Position numbers and translations under genes: made by a program. Shown here piece after piece: positions 8,862 through 16,323 of a stretch of 64,000 bases of DNA. Location of the stretch: positions 6,138,001 to 6,202,000 of the forward strand of contig NZ_RKQF01000001.1 of assembly GCF_003814875.1 (NCBI RefSeq), written 5' to 3'. This stretch comes from Streptomyces sp. Ag109_O5-1. GTDB lineage: Bacteria; Actinomycetota; Actinomycetes; Streptomycetales; Streptomycetaceae. The notes below the pieces were generated by a model that was given only the letters and a program-made list of their open reading frames with translations, was not told the DNA's origin and did not search any database. Within the stretch, counting starts at the first letter, position 1; every line of letters starts with the position of its first letter.

Positions 8862-9542
8862 CTAACGGCGCAGCGCCGCGGGTTTGCCTGCCTCCACAGG
8901 CTGTGTGGAGTCCAGATGCGCCCAGACGATCAGCCGATGACTGTGCCCCCATTCCGGATCGCACGTGGTCAGCGTGAGATAGCGCCCCGGACGCGTATAC
9001 CCCGACTTACGTGGCACAGGGTCGATCACTTCAACGTCCGTCGGAACTGTTTTGTAAGGGCCTTTGTCGATCCGATACGTGAACCAGGTGGTCCCGTCCG
9101 TCAGCACGATCGCATCGCCCTTGCGCAGCTCCGGGAAGTCCAGGAACGGGTCGCCGTACGTGCGGCGATGGCCGGCGACCGCGAAGTTACCCTCCTGGCC
9201 GAGCCGCGCGGTCCGGGCGTAGTGGGCCAGGCCCTTCTTCAGCACATCGGTCCCCGTGCCCTCCAGGACCGGCTTGTTCCACGTGAAACCGAACCGCGGG
9301 ATGTACATGATCGCGAAAGGCCTGCCGTAGTGGTAGGCCGCGGGAGTGGCGGGAGCGGACGCCTTGGCCGTCGGGTGCACCGCGGCGTCGGCCGACCACT
9401 GCCGCTGTAACCGGTCGATCTGGTCGTGCATCACGCTGTCGGCCTTCACCCCGGTCCAGAACAGCACATAGACCACGAAGAGGACGATGAGCGTGCCGAC
9501 GGTGATGCAGAACTCGCTCACGGTCCTGACGATCACACGCAC
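8862..9542 (-). CDS. Third class E-type sortase
   Basis: 226 residues: short cytoplasmic N-terminus, one membrane helix (about 7-30) and a sortase domain with H125 (AGHRRTYGD), C194 (TLTTCDP) and an Arg in SHRLIVWAH. It diverges from the other two in the segment after the cysteine (DPEWGHS instead of TPxxTSK), so substrate or acceptor preference may differ. Start is GTG with CTGGAG upstream. The order is DUF881 gene, this sortase, small membrane protein, amidotransferase, then the other two sortases, all on the minus strand with short gaps, so one operon is likely. Confidence 0.85.
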   Translation of the reverse strand: MRVIVRTVSEFCITVGTLIVLFVVYVLFWTGVKADSVMHDQIDRLQRQWSADAAVHPTAKASAPATPAAYHYGRPFAIMYIPRFGFTWNKPVLEGTGTDVLKKGLAHYARTARLGQEGNFAVAGHRRTYGDPFLDFPELRKGDAIVLTDGTTWFTYRIDKGPYKTVPTDVEVIDPVPRKSGYTRPGRYLTLTTCDPEWGHSHRLIVWAHLDSTQPVEAGKPAALRR

Positions 9543-9569
9543 CGGCGGCTCCAGAAGGTGACGAGCTGC

Positions 9570-10358
9570 TTACTCCACGGGCTTCGCGTAGTGCAGATCC
9601 ACTGTGCCCGAGTAACCCGGCAGAGTCACCGTCCCGTCCTCGGTGACTTTCCAGCCGAGGCCGTAGACGTTCACGTACACCATGTAGTTCTGGATCGCCT
9701 CGGAGTCCGCGAGCCCCTGCTGCATCTTCGCCGGGTCCCCGACCGCCTGGATCTTGTACGGCGGTGAGTAGACCCGGCCCTGGAGGATCAGCGTGTTGCC
9801 GACGCAGCGCACCGCACTGGTGGAGATCAGCCGCTGGTCCATGACCTTGATGCCCTGGGCGCCGCTCTTCCAGAGAGCGTTCACCACGGCCTGCAGATCC
9901 TGCTGGTGGATGACCAGATAGTCGGGCTGCGGCTCGGGATAGCCGGGCAGCTTGGCCGTCGCGTTCGGCGGAGCGTCGTTCAGCGTGACGGTGATCGCCT
10001 TGCCGCTGAGCTTCCGGGTGCCCGCGTCCTTCTCCAGCCCCGTGAGCTTGTCGTCCTGGGCCCTGGTGGAACCGTCGTCGCGTTCGGCGAGCTTCTCGTT
10101 CTGATCGCGCGAGCTCGCGTTGGCCTCGTCCAGCTCCTTGTTCTTGCGGCTGCGCTCCTGGATCAGGTCGGACAGCTTCAGCAGATTGTCGTCCGAGCGG
10201 ATGTCGGTGCCCTTGGCCGTGTTGAAGCTGGTGAAGAAGAGAAGGCCGGCGAGGGCGAAGACTCCCACGGTAAGAACCCGCACCGGACGGAAGCCGCCCT
10301 TACGGGCCGGGTCGGAACCCGTTGATCCGGTCGCGTTGGAGTCGGCAGAATTGCTCAA
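9570..10358 (-). CDS. DUF881 family membrane protein
   Basis: 262 residues: charged cytoplasmic N-terminus, one membrane helix (about 29-45), a predicted coiled coil (about 60-105) rich in Glu/Lys/Asp, then an extracytoplasmic DUF881 domain. Members of this family often sit beside division genes in Gram-positive bacteria; biochemical role is not established. The start is TTG with AAGGAG 11 nt upstream, an uncommon start codon well supported by the ribosome site. It is divergent from crgA, with a 151-bp shared promoter region, and is the first gene of the sortase operon. Confidence 0.88.
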   Translation of the reverse strand: MSNSADSNATGSTGSDPARKGGFRPVRVLTVGVFALAGLLFFTSFNTAKGTDIRSDDNLLKLSDLIQERSRKNKELDEANASSRDQNEKLAERDDGSTRAQDDKLTGLEKDAGTRKLSGKAITVTLNDAPPNATAKLPGYPEPQPDYLVIHQQDLQAVVNALWKSGAQGIKVMDQRLISTSAVRCVGNTLILQGRVYSPPYKIQAVGDPAKMQQGLADSEAIQNYMVYVNVYGLGWKVTEDGTVTLPGYSGTVDLHYAKPVE

Positions 10359-10509
10359 CGTACCCTTATCTCCTTCGGCGCCGTAGAAGCACTACGCTAA
10401 CGGACGCCCGGGGGAGCGCTCAGTGCGCCCTTGCTGCCCCTTGTACGCTGCCCCGAGCCCGACCCAGTTACCTGCGCGGCCACGCAGCGCATCGACAGGA
10501 GAGACCCTC

Positions 10510-10764
10510 GTGCCGAAGTCACGTATCCGCAAGAAGGCCGACTACACGCCGCCCCCGGCGAAGCAGACGACCGCCATCAAGTTGAACAACCGGGCCTGGG
10601 TCGCGCCGGTGATGCTGGCCATGTTCCTCATCGGGCTGGCCTGGATCGTCGTCTTCTACGTGACCGACGGCTCACTGCCCATCGACAGCCTCGACAACTG
10701 GAACATCGTCGTGGGCTTCGGCTTCATCGCCGCCGGCTTCGGTGTCTCCACGCAGTGGAAGTAA
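10510..10764 (+). CDS. crgA: Cell division protein CrgA
   Basis: 84-residue actinobacterial membrane protein that coordinates FtsZ-ring timing and, in Streptomyces, the onset of sporulation septation. It has a basic N-terminus (PKSRIRKK), two membrane helices (about 35-55 and 65-82) joined by a short loop and a QWK end. The GTG start is supported by CAGGAGAG a few bases upstream. Length and both helices match the family. It is monocistronic, and its downstream spacer carries a DnaA-box cluster. Confidence 0.95.
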   Translation: MPKSRIRKKADYTPPPAKQTTAIKLNNRAWVAPVMLAMFLIGLAWIVVFYVTDGSLPIDSLDNWNIVVGFGFIAAGFGVSTQWK

Positions 10765-10801
10765 CCCCGGCCGACAGCTCTGCCCAGGGCTGTTCGCTGA
10801 G

Positions 10802-11013
10802 TTATCCACAGGCCTGACCTGCTATCCACACCCCTCCTGGGGAAAAGACGACGATCTGTGGATAACCCGTCGGGCGTTGACACCGGTACGACTACCACAA
10901 CACCCCTCGTGTAACTGTTCGCCCCCTGCCTGAGCTGCGGAAACGCAAGTGAGGTACAGGGGGCACAGTTGTGCGCACACGTTGTGTATAAGATCGTCAC
11001 CGTCTGTGGACAA
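10802..11013. promoter_or_regulatory. Cluster of four DnaA boxes downstream of crgA
   Basis: Within the 287-bp spacer between crgA and the rhomboid gene are TTATCCACA (10802-10810, forward, E. coli consensus), CTATCCACA (10822-10830, forward), TGTGGATAA (10857-10865, reverse of the consensus) and TGTGGACAA (11005-11013, reverse of the Streptomyces consensus). The first three lie within 64 bp. No gene is seen here. DnaA-box clusters away from oriC that restrain initiation are known in S. coelicolor; identity with one of those is inference. Confidence 0.75.
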
Positions 11014-11051
11014 CGGTTCGGTATCGGTGCGGTGAGCCGCCGTGAACAGGC

Positions 11052-11951
11052 TCAGGTGAGCTGCGCGGTCCTGACGACCGTGAGGACGACGGTCACCACC
11101 AGGACCAGCGCACAGGTGCCGTACTGGATGAGGTTCCGCCGCTCGCGCGGGGCGTGCACCATCGCGTAGCCGGTGACGACACCGGCGACCAGGCCGCCGA
11201 TATGGGCCTGCCAGGCGATACCGCCGCTGAAGGTGAAGATGAGGTTGATCACCAGCAGGGCGATGATCGGCCGCATGTCGTAGTTGAGCCGGCGGATGAG
11301 CACCGCGGTCGCGCCGAAGAGGCCGAAGATCGCGCCGGAGGCGCCGAGCGAGGGCTGGTTCTGGGCGGCGAGCAGATAGGTGAGGGCGCTGCCGGCCAGG
11401 CCGGAGACGAAGTAGAGCGTGATGTAGCGGGCGCGGCCGAGGGCGGCTTCCAGGGGGCCGCCGATCCACCACAGGCTGAGCATGTTGAACGCGATGTGCA
11501 TGGGGTTGCCGGGATCGTGCAGGAACATCGCGGTCAGCATGCGGTAGTACTGGCCTTGCGCCACTCCTTCGAGCGGGCTGACCTGGGAGTACTGGGCCTG
11601 GCCGATCATCTCGAAGTGGTTGGTGAAGCTGTTCCCGACCGAGACCTGGATCAGGAAGACGGCGATGTTGATGCCGATCAGGATCTTGGTGACCAGCCGC
11701 GGATCCATGGTGACCGTGCCGCCGGCGATGGTGCGCGGGCGGGAGGCGGCCGGGGGCGGGCCGCTGTGGCCGGCGGTGGCGCCGCGCACGCACTCGGGGC
11801 ACTGGAAGCCCACGGAGGCGCTGACCATGCACTCGGGGCAGATGGGGCGCTCGCAGCGGGTGCAGCGCACGCCGGTCTCCCGGTCCGGGTGCCGGTAGCA
11901 CTTGGGCAGGCTGTGTGCGTCGCGCGCGCTGCCTGCCGCCTGGTCCTCCAT
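11052..11951 (-). CDS. Rhomboid-family intramembrane serine protease with zinc-binding N-terminus
   Basis: 299 residues. The N-terminus (about 18-54) has a Cys/His cluster (C18, H21, C30, C33, C38, C41, C51, C54) like a B-box zinc finger. Six or seven membrane helices follow. The catalytic dyad is S205 in GASG and H250 in AHIGG, so it should cleave membrane proteins within the bilayer. Substrates are unknown. The arrangement of a cytoplasmic zinc finger on a rhomboid is common in actinobacteria. It follows the cyclophilin gene on the same strand, 105 bp downstream. Confidence 0.92.
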   Translation of the reverse strand: MEDQAAGSARDAHSLPKCYRHPDRETGVRCTRCERPICPECMVSASVGFQCPECVRGATAGHSGPPPAASRPRTIAGGTVTMDPRLVTKILIGINIAVFLIQVSVGNSFTNHFEMIGQAQYSQVSPLEGVAQGQYYRMLTAMFLHDPGNPMHIAFNMLSLWWIGGPLEAALGRARYITLYFVSGLAGSALTYLLAAQNQPSLGASGAIFGLFGATAVLIRRLNYDMRPIIALLVINLIFTFSGGIAWQAHIGGLVAGVVTGYAMVHAPRERRNLIQYGTCALVLVVTVVLTVVRTAQLT

Positions 11952-12056
11952 GGGGTCCCCTCGCTCGTCGTGGGCAACATTGTGCCCCGCACATCCTTAC
12001 GGACGAGCGGGGCGTTTGGTTCCCTTCGGACGGTCTCCTTCGGATTCGGGGCCGTC

Positions 12057-12590
12057 TCAGCTGTCGCGCTTCTCGACGGCGACCGTCTTGATCACGACGT
12101 TGTTCTCGGGCCGCTTGTTCGGTCCGCTGACGGCGACGGCGGCGATCTTGTCCACGACCTTCTGGCTGTCCGGGTCGACGACCTCGCCGAAGATGGTGTG
12201 CTTGCGGTTGAGGTGGGGGGCGGGATTGACCGTGATGAAGAACTGGGAGCCGTTGGTGCGGGGGCCGGCGTTGGCCATGGCGAGCAGGTAGGGCCGGTCG
12301 AAGCGCAGGTCGGGGTGGAACTCGTCCTCGAACTTGTAGCCGGGGCCGCCGATGCCGGTGCCGAGGGGGTCGCCGCCCTGGATCATGAAGCCGCTGATCA
12401 CCCGGTGGAAGACCGTGCCGTCGTAGAGCGGGTCGGTGGAGACCGTGCCGGTGGCCGGGTGGGTCCACTCTCGCTCGCCCTGCGCCAGTTCGACGAAGTT
12501 CCTGACCGTCTTCGGCGCGTGGTTCGGGAAGAGCCGGACCACGATGTCGCCGAGGCTGGTCTTCAGGGTGGCGTAGAGCTGCTCGGCCAC
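12057..12590 (-). CDS. Cyclophilin-type peptidyl-prolyl cis-trans isomerase
   Basis: 177-residue cytoplasmic isomerase of Xaa-Pro bonds. The cyclophilin core is complete: FHRVISGFMIQGGDP, the GPRTNGSQFFI segment and the HLNRKHTIFGEV end that forms the active-site pocket. There is no signal peptide. The GTG start at 12590 has GGAAGGTGG upstream; an upstream ATG at 12686 would add residues unlike the family. It is followed by the rhomboid gene. A 290-bp spacer separates it from the divergent DUF5324 gene. Confidence 0.93.
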   Translation of the reverse strand: MAEQLYATLKTSLGDIVVRLFPNHAPKTVRNFVELAQGEREWTHPATGTVSTDPLYDGTVFHRVISGFMIQGGDPLGTGIGGPGYKFEDEFHPDLRFDRPYLLAMANAGPRTNGSQFFITVNPAPHLNRKHTIFGEVVDPDSQKVVDKIAAVAVSGPNKRPENNVVIKTVAVEKRDS

Positions 12591-12880
12591 GGTCCACCTT
12601 CCGTTGTGCTCGGGTTCAGTGCCCAGATCCTCGCACGGTACGGCGGGTCCGTCGCCCGTCGCGGGTCTGTGGACGTGGATCCTCACGAATCACTTGCCGA
12701 ACCCCTTCTGTCATGCGGGGGCGCGCGGCGCCGATCCGTGGCATTGTCGTCGACAAGCCCCTCTTAGCTCTGGTTGCACCCGTATGCCCGTCCTCGCGCG
12801 CCGCTCGGCCCGTTGGCAGGCATGATCCATAAAAGGGTGGAAAGTCGAATTACCGTACGCCACCGAGGAGGAGGAAACCC

Positions 12881-13576
12881 GTGACCCGCAACGACAGCGT
12901 GCGCGCCGCGACCAGTTCGGCGAAGGACAGCGTGCGTCACGCCGCGGAAGTGGTGGCGCCCTACGCCGACACGGCCAAGGAGCGTGCCGCGTACTACGCG
13001 CAGGAGGCACGCGTACGGCTCGCGCCCGTGGTGTCGCAGGCCGCCGAACAGGCCCGCGTCCAGTACGACGCCCGTCTCGTGCCGCGGCTGGAACTGGCCC
13101 GGGCGCATGTGCCGCCGAAGGTGGACCAGGCCGCGCACGATGCCGCCGATCTGACCCGTAAGGCGGCCCGGCAGGCCGCCGACTACTCACGTCCGAGGAT
13201 CGAGCAGGCGGTGGCGGCGGCCGGGCCGGTCCGTGACGAGGCCGCGACGCGGGGTGCCGCGGCGCTGGCCGCGCTGCGGGGCAATGTCTCGGCCGAGGAC
13301 ATCCAGAAGCTGGCTCGCCGGAACCAGCGGCGTTCGGCGTGCGGCCGGGTGTTCAAGGCGTTCGTGGTGGCCGGTGTGCTGGCCGGTGCCGGCGTCGCCG
13401 CCTGGAAGTGGTGGGACAAGCAGGCCAACCCGGACTGGCTGGTCGAGCCGCCCGCGGCGACGGAGGTGCCCGAGTCGGGCCGTCTCGGTTCGGTGGACGG
13501 CACTTCCCCGCTCGACCCCGAGGTTCAGGCCAAGGAGGCCGAGGAGCGGGCGAACCGGGACGGCAAGAAGCACTGA
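12881..13576 (+). CDS. DUF5324-like membrane-anchored helical protein
   Basis: 231 residues. Residues 1-160 are Ala/Arg-rich amphipathic helices reminiscent of apolipoprotein- or LEA-like repeats. One membrane helix (about 164-185) and a short charged tail ending GKKH follow. An AGGAGGAGG ribosome site precedes the GTG start. Similar proteins are widespread in Streptomyces and unassigned; I do not recognise a function. A terminator and a convergent tRNA gene follow. Confidence 0.78.
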   Translation: MTRNDSVRAATSSAKDSVRHAAEVVAPYADTAKERAAYYAQEARVRLAPVVSQAAEQARVQYDARLVPRLELARAHVPPKVDQAAHDAADLTRKAARQAADYSRPRIEQAVAAAGPVRDEAATRGAAALAALRGNVSAEDIQKLARRNQRRSACGRVFKAFVVAGVLAGAGVAAWKWWDKQANPDWLVEPPAATEVPESGRLGSVDGTSPLDPEVQAKEAEERANRDGKKH

Positions 13577-13593
13577 CCCACGGCTCAAAAAAC

Positions 13594-13634
13594 AACCCCT
13601 CTGACCGCATTTATGCTGGTCAGAGGGGTTTTTG
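13594..13634 (+). terminator. Intrinsic terminator between the DUF5324 gene and tRNA-Ala
   Basis: 13-bp perfect stem AACCCCTCTGACC/GGTCAGAGGGGTT (13594-13606 with 13618-13630) followed by TTTTT. It ends the plus-strand gene. An A-rich tract on the left side could also serve the minus-strand tRNA. Confidence 0.9.
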
Positions 13635-13707
13635 TGGAGCCTAGGGGAGTCGAACCCCTGACATCTGCCATGCAAAGACAGCGCTCTACCAACTGAGCTA
13701 AGGCCCC
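13635..13707 (-). tRNA. tRNA-Ala (anticodon TGC)
   Basis: A 73-nt cloverleaf on the minus strand. The acceptor stem pairs GGGGCCT with AGGCTCC, closing with one G-U pair, and A is the discriminator base. The D arm contains AGCTCAGTTGGTAGAGC, the anticodon loop is CTTTGCATG, and the T arm contains GGTTCGA. CCA is not encoded. Confidence 0.97.
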
Positions 13708-13798
13708 GGCGCAGACCAGAGTACCGGGTCACCCCCCGTACCTCGCAAAAAGATTGGGGGTCCCCGCGGATGACCACGCTCCGTAAGATGCTCGACGA

Positions 13799-13816
13799 GG
13801 TTCGCTGTAGCGAACC
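13799..13816. promoter_or_regulatory. Perfect palindrome upstream of the HTH gene
   Basis: GGTTCGCT-GT-AGCGAACC, a perfect 8-2-8 inverted repeat ending 33 bp before the chosen ATG of the HTH gene. It could be an operator for autoregulation. A short T-run (TTTTTT) follows, so a small terminator or attenuator hairpin is the alternative. Confidence 0.5.
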
Positions 13817-13849
13817 GTGGATTTTTTGGGGAAGCGATGGGGAGACGCA

Positions 13850-14398
13850 ATGGACGCCGCACAGCAGGAAGCCACCGCCAGAGCGCGGGAGCTGCAGCGG
13901 AACTGGTACGGGGAGCCGTTGGGGGCGCTCTTCCGTAAGCTCATCGACGATCTGGGGCTCAACCAGGCTCGTCTGGCGGCGGTCCTCGGACTGTCCGCGC
14001 CCATGTTGTCGCAGCTGATGAGCGGCCAGCGGGCGAAGATCGGCAACCCGGCCGTGGTCCAGCGGGTGCAGCAGCTCCAGGACCTGGCCGCACTGGTCGC
14101 GGACGGCAGCGTGAGCGCGGCCGAGGCGACCGAGCGCATGGACGAGATCAAGAAGTCCCAGGGGGGCTCGGTGCTCAGCAACAGCACACAGACGACGAGC
14201 GGTTCGGGAGCGCCGACGGTCAAGCGGGTGGTCCGCGAGATCCAGTCGCTGCTGCGTTCGGTGGCCGCGGCGGGCGACATCATCGACGCGGCCGACACCC
14301 TGGCCCCGTCCCATCCGGAGCTCGCGGAGTTCCTCCGGGTGTACGGCGCCGGCCGTACCTCGGACGCGGTCACGCACTACCAGTCGCACCAGAGCTGA
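13850..14398 (+). CDS. Helix-turn-helix DNA-binding protein
   Basis: 182 residues. Residues 25-65 hold an XRE/lambda-repressor-like helix-turn-helix (GLNQARLAAVLGLSAPMLSQLMSG). A helical middle region and a C-terminal helical domain (about 120-175) follow that may dimerise or bind a ligand. ATG 13850 is preceded by GGGGAG; an in-frame GTG at 13817 is possible but would start right at the palindrome. It probably regulates its own promoter. The kinase gene follows after about 180 bp on the same strand. Target genes are unknown. Confidence 0.82.
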   Translation: MDAAQQEATARARELQRNWYGEPLGALFRKLIDDLGLNQARLAAVLGLSAPMLSQLMSGQRAKIGNPAVVQRVQQLQDLAALVADGSVSAAEATERMDEIKKSQGGSVLSNSTQTTSGSGAPTVKRVVREIQSLLRSVAAAGDIIDAADTLAPSHPELAEFLRVYGAGRTSDAVTHYQSHQS

Positions 14399-14580
14399 GC
14401 CGCGGCCCGGTACACCGGAGGGGGTCCGGTGAACCGGGCGGGGCCGGGCTCCTGGCGCGGGGGTCGCGCGAGAGGGGTCGTATCTCTCATCCGGGGGAAG
14501 CAAGGGGGGTAACAGGCACAAGGGGGTAACAGGCAAGGGGAGTGGCAGGGGGGCTTCGAGGGGGAGGGCTGCGGGCAGTC

Positions 14581-16323
14581 ATGGGTGAGGTCTTCGCGGG
14601 CCGGTACGAACTGGCCGACCCGATCGGTCATGGCGGGGTGGGTGCCGTCTGGCGCGCCTGGGACCACCGGCGGAAACGCTATGTGGCGGCCAAGGTGCTC
14701 CAGCAGAGCGACGCCCACGCGCTGCTGCGCTTCGTGCGGGAGCAGGCGCTGCGCATCGATCACCCTCATGTCCTCGCTCCGGCCAGCTGGGCCGCCGACG
14801 ACGACAAGGTCCTGTTCACGATGGACCTGGTCGCCGGCGGTTCGCTGGTCCATCTCGTCGGGGACTACGGCCCGCTTCCCCCTGCGTTCGTCTGCACGCT
14901 TCTCGACCAGCTGCTCTCCGGTCTCGCCGCCGTGCACGCGGAGGGCGTGGTCCACCGGGACATCAAGCCCGCCAACATCCTGCTGGAGGCGTCCGGTACC
15001 GCCCGTCCCCGGCTGCGCCTGTCCGACTTCGGTATCGCCATGCGGTTCGGCGAGGCCCGGCTGACCGAGACCAACCTCGTGGTGGGTACGCCGGGTTACA
15101 TCGCCCCCGAGCAACTCCTGGGTGCCGAGCCCGACTTCGCGGCCGACCTGTATGCCGTCGGGCTGGTCGCGCTCTACCTCCTGGAAGGTGCCAAGCCTGA
15201 CGCCAAGGCGCTCGTCCAGTACTTCGCCGAGCACGGCACCCCGGGAGCTCCCAAGGGTGTCCCGGAGCCCCTCTGGCAGGTCGTCGCCACTCTCGTCCAG
15301 CCGGACCCCCAGTCCCGCTTCCGCACGGCCACGGGAGCCCGCAAGGCCCTCGCCCAGGCCAGGGAGCTCCTTCCCGAGCCGGACATCGACGACGAGACGA
15401 TCGAGATCTTCGACCAACTGGGGCCGTTACCGCCGGGGTTCGAACCAGAGGGGCCGGTGCGGGTCGCGTCGGGGGTCGATACGGCGAGGGTGACGCCGGG
15501 AGATTCCGGCACGACGGCAACGGCGGGTACGGGTACACCGACTGCGGCGGCAGCGCGTCAGGCGGGAGTGCAGGCAGCAGGAGCGGCGGACGCGCGGGCA
15601 GGAGTGCAGGGCGCGGGCGGGCAGGCGGTGGCGCCGGGAACGGCGGCAGGGGCGGCAGGCGGCCCGGGGATGCCCGGGGGGCCGGCCGCGGCGGCGGCGA
15701 CGGGTTCAGGTCCGGCCGTGGCCGCGGGGCCGGAAGCGGGTTCGGGCATGGCGGCCGGGGCCGGTTCCGGTACGGCGACAGGTGCGGGCCGCGCTTCGGC
15801 GTCGTCCCCGGTCCGGCCGGGGCACGCGGACGCTCCCCCGTCCACCGGCACCGACCGCGCCGGATCCTCCTCGGCCCCCGTCTCCATGTCCGACACCGGC
15901 AGCTTCCGGCTCCCCCCGCCCCAGACGCCGACGCCCGGCACGCCGTACGCGGAGCACCCCGGGCCGACACCGCCGTACCCGCCGTACACCCAGCAACAGC
16001 CGCAACCACTGCCCCAGCCCCAGCAAGCCACCCCCACCCCCACCCCCACCCCGCAGCCCCAGACCCCCTGGCCCCCCGCGCAGCCTCTCCCCCCTGTTCA
16101 GGAGGTCCGGCCGGACGCCGACACCACCACGACCGCCACCTACACCGCCCGCGACCCGCGGACCCCGCAGGCCGCGCAGAGCCAGTTGTCGGCGGTCCGT
16201 ACCCACGGCCGGCGTCGGCGGCGGGCGCGTCGGGCCGGACCTCCCGCGAAGGCGGCCGTGCCGATCCTTCTCCTCGCGCTGGCCTGTTACGCCGTGGGTT
16301 TCTGGGCGTTGACCCGGATCTGA
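14581..16323 (+). CDS. Membrane-anchored Ser/Thr protein kinase with Pro/Ala-rich linker
   Basis: 580 residues. The kinase domain (about 1-275) has a glycine loop (GHGGVGAVW), the lysine in VAAKVL, catalytic H125-R-D127-IKPANILL and DFGIAM, then an APE-like IAPE, so it should be active. About 270 residues of Ala/Gly then Pro/Gln/Thr-rich low complexity follow, and a single membrane helix at the very C-terminus (about 557-577) with almost no extracellular part, so sensing must be intracellular or via partners. Start: ATG 14581, with GGGGGAGGG upstream; GTG 14542 is an alternative. Its 3' end overlaps the convergent gene by 37 bp. Confidence 0.9.
   Translation: MGEVFAGRYELADPIGHGGVGAVWRAWDHRRKRYVAAKVLQQSDAHALLRFVREQALRIDHPHVLAPASWAADDDKVLFTMDLVAGGSLVHLVGDYGPLPPAFVCTLLDQLLSGLAAVHAEGVVHRDIKPANILLEASGTARPRLRLSDFGIAMRFGEARLTETNLVVGTPGYIAPEQLLGAEPDFAADLYAVGLVALYLLEGAKPDAKALVQYFAEHGTPGAPKGVPEPLWQVVATLVQPDPQSRFRTATGARKALAQARELLPEPDIDDETIEIFDQLGPLPPGFEPEGPVRVASGVDTARVTPGDSGTTATAGTGTPTAAAARQAGVQAAGAADARAGVQGAGGQAVAPGTAAGAAGGPGMPGGPAAAAATGSGPAVAAGPEAGSGMAAGAGSGTATGAGRASASSPVRPGHADAPPSTGTDRAGSSSAPVSMSDTGSFRLPPPQTPTPGTPYAEHPGPTPPYPPYTQQQPQPLPQPQQATPTPTPTPQPQTPWPPAQPLPPVQEVRPDADTTTTATYTARDPRTPQAAQSQLSAVRTHGRRRRRARRAGPPAKAAVPILLLALACYAVGFWALTRI

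Noticed and set aside
13635..13707. An integration site in tRNA-Ala
   Set aside because: No duplicated tRNA 3' end was found downstream and neighbouring genes are ordinary.
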